From assembly GCA_016780605.1 (NCBI GenBank), contig JADHLS010000409.1:1-5670 (forward strand): a stretch of DNA of 5,670 nucleotides. Direction: 5' to 3'. A model generated the notes under the pieces. The model had not been told where the DNA came from and did not search any database. It saw only the letters and a program-made list of their open reading frames with translations. Of this stretch, positions 5,121 to 5,670 are shown piece by piece. The translations under genes and the position numbers were made by a program. The stretch comes from Reyranella sp. (GTDB taxonomy: Bacteria; Pseudomonadota; Alphaproteobacteria; Reyranellales; Reyranellaceae). Positions within the stretch are counted from its first letter, which is position 1; every line of letters starts with the position of its first letter.

Positions 5121-5670
5121 ATGCAATGGCGTAATTCGGTCAAGGGCTACGGCGCGATTCCGCAGTTGATGCACTGGCTCACCGTCGCCCTGGTGATCCT
5201 TGCCTGGTTCCTCGGCCAGTTCGACGACATCTTCCCCAAAGGGGCGGCGCGCGCGGCGGCCCTGGTCGTGCACATTTCCGCCGGCCTTTCCGTGGCCGGC
5301 CTTCTCGTGCTGCGCCTGTGCTGGCGGCTGGCCGACGCGCCGCCGCCGCTCGAGCGCACGGCGCTCGGCGTGTGGCTCGACTACGCCGCACGGTTTGGCC
5401 ACTTCGCCCTGTACGCATTGCTGATCGCCGTGCCGCTTTCCGGGATCGCGCTGCAGTTCGTGCGCGGCGATGCCCTGCCGCTGTTCGGCCTGGCGGAGAT
5501 CGCCTCGCCGCTGGCCGGCGGCGATCGGGCGCTACGGCGCAGCGTGAAGGAGGTTCATGAAGTGGCGGCCAATGCTCTCATCTTCCTCGCCCTGCTCCAT
5601 GCCGCGGCGGCGCTGATGCATCATTGGCTGCTGCGCGACCGTACGCTGGTGCGCATGCTGCCCGGCGGTT
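5121..5670 (+). CDS. Cytochrome b561 (CybB-type di-heme membrane protein; 3' end outside window)
   Basis: Four-helix inner-membrane cytochrome b carrying two b hemes. E. coli CybB of this family is known to pass electrons from superoxide to ubiquinone; the role here is inferred from family only. I translated 183 codons from the ATG at 5121 with no stop before the window edge. Probable heme ligands are His18 (MHWL), His51 (VVHISAGL), His146 (KEVHE) and His160 (LLHAAAALMHHW), each in one of the four hydrophobic segments, at about residues 16-32, 47-69, 93-113 and 147-168. The final stretch, LLHAAAALMHHWLLRDRTLVRMLPGG, matches the CybB C-terminus almost position for position. CybB has about 176 residues, so only a few are missing. 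The start is supported by GAGGAG (5106-5111), nine bases upstream. It follows a terminator, so it is probably its own unit or the first gene of the next operon. Confidence 0.93.
   Translation, partial: MQWRNSVKGYGAIPQLMHWLTVALVILAWFLGQFDDIFPKGAARAAALVVHISAGLSVAGLLVLRLCWRLADAPPPLERTALGVWLDYAARFGHFALYALLIAVPLSGIALQFVRGDALPLFGLAEIASPLAGGDRALRRSVKEVHEVAANALIFLALLHAAAALMHHWLLRDRTLVRMLPGG

Overview
This GC-rich window (high G/C at third codon positions) looks like the chromosome of an environmental Gram-negative proteobacterium. An alphaproteobacterium is my best guess, from the gene families and codon use, but no marker gene settles it. I see no tRNA, rRNA, CRISPR array, transposase or phage gene, and I recognise no new multi-gene defence or biosynthetic system.

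Layout. On the minus strand, 1-740 holds the N-terminal 246 residues of a flavin-dependent monooxygenase of the NtaA/SnaA/DszA group, cut by the window edge. Its Shine-Dalgarno lies inside a small perfect hairpin. Just upstream on the same strand (778-1047) is an 89-residue secreted-protein ORF whose codon bias collapses after residue 69, so it may be the stump of a longer gene. Divergent from it is an alpha/beta hydrolase (1099-2400, plus). Its last 19 bases overlap, tail to tail, a minus-strand diguanylate cyclase (2382-3341) with an N-terminal CZB zinc-binding domain, like E. coli DgcZ. Divergent from the cyclase is a family 5 periplasmic solute-binding protein of an ABC transporter (3447-5018, plus), closed by a strong hairpin terminator. 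Last comes a cytochrome b561 (5121 to the window end, plus), lacking only its extreme C-terminus.

How they fit together. The monooxygenase, hydrolase and solute-binding protein suggest uptake and oxidative or hydrolytic breakdown of organic compounds, but no substrate can be read from sequence. The solute-binding protein has no permease or ATPase gene beside it here. The diguanylate cyclase is a zinc-responsive c-di-GMP signalling gene and cytochrome b561 a membrane redox protein; neither is visibly tied to the catabolic genes. The strand changes and the terminator point to at least four separate transcription units.

The points most worth a second look are the SD-sequestering hairpin, the apparent truncation of the secreted ORF, a 12-bp tandem repeat that lengthens the cyclase GGDEF domain, and the cyclase's combination of a complete zinc site with a complete product-inhibition site.
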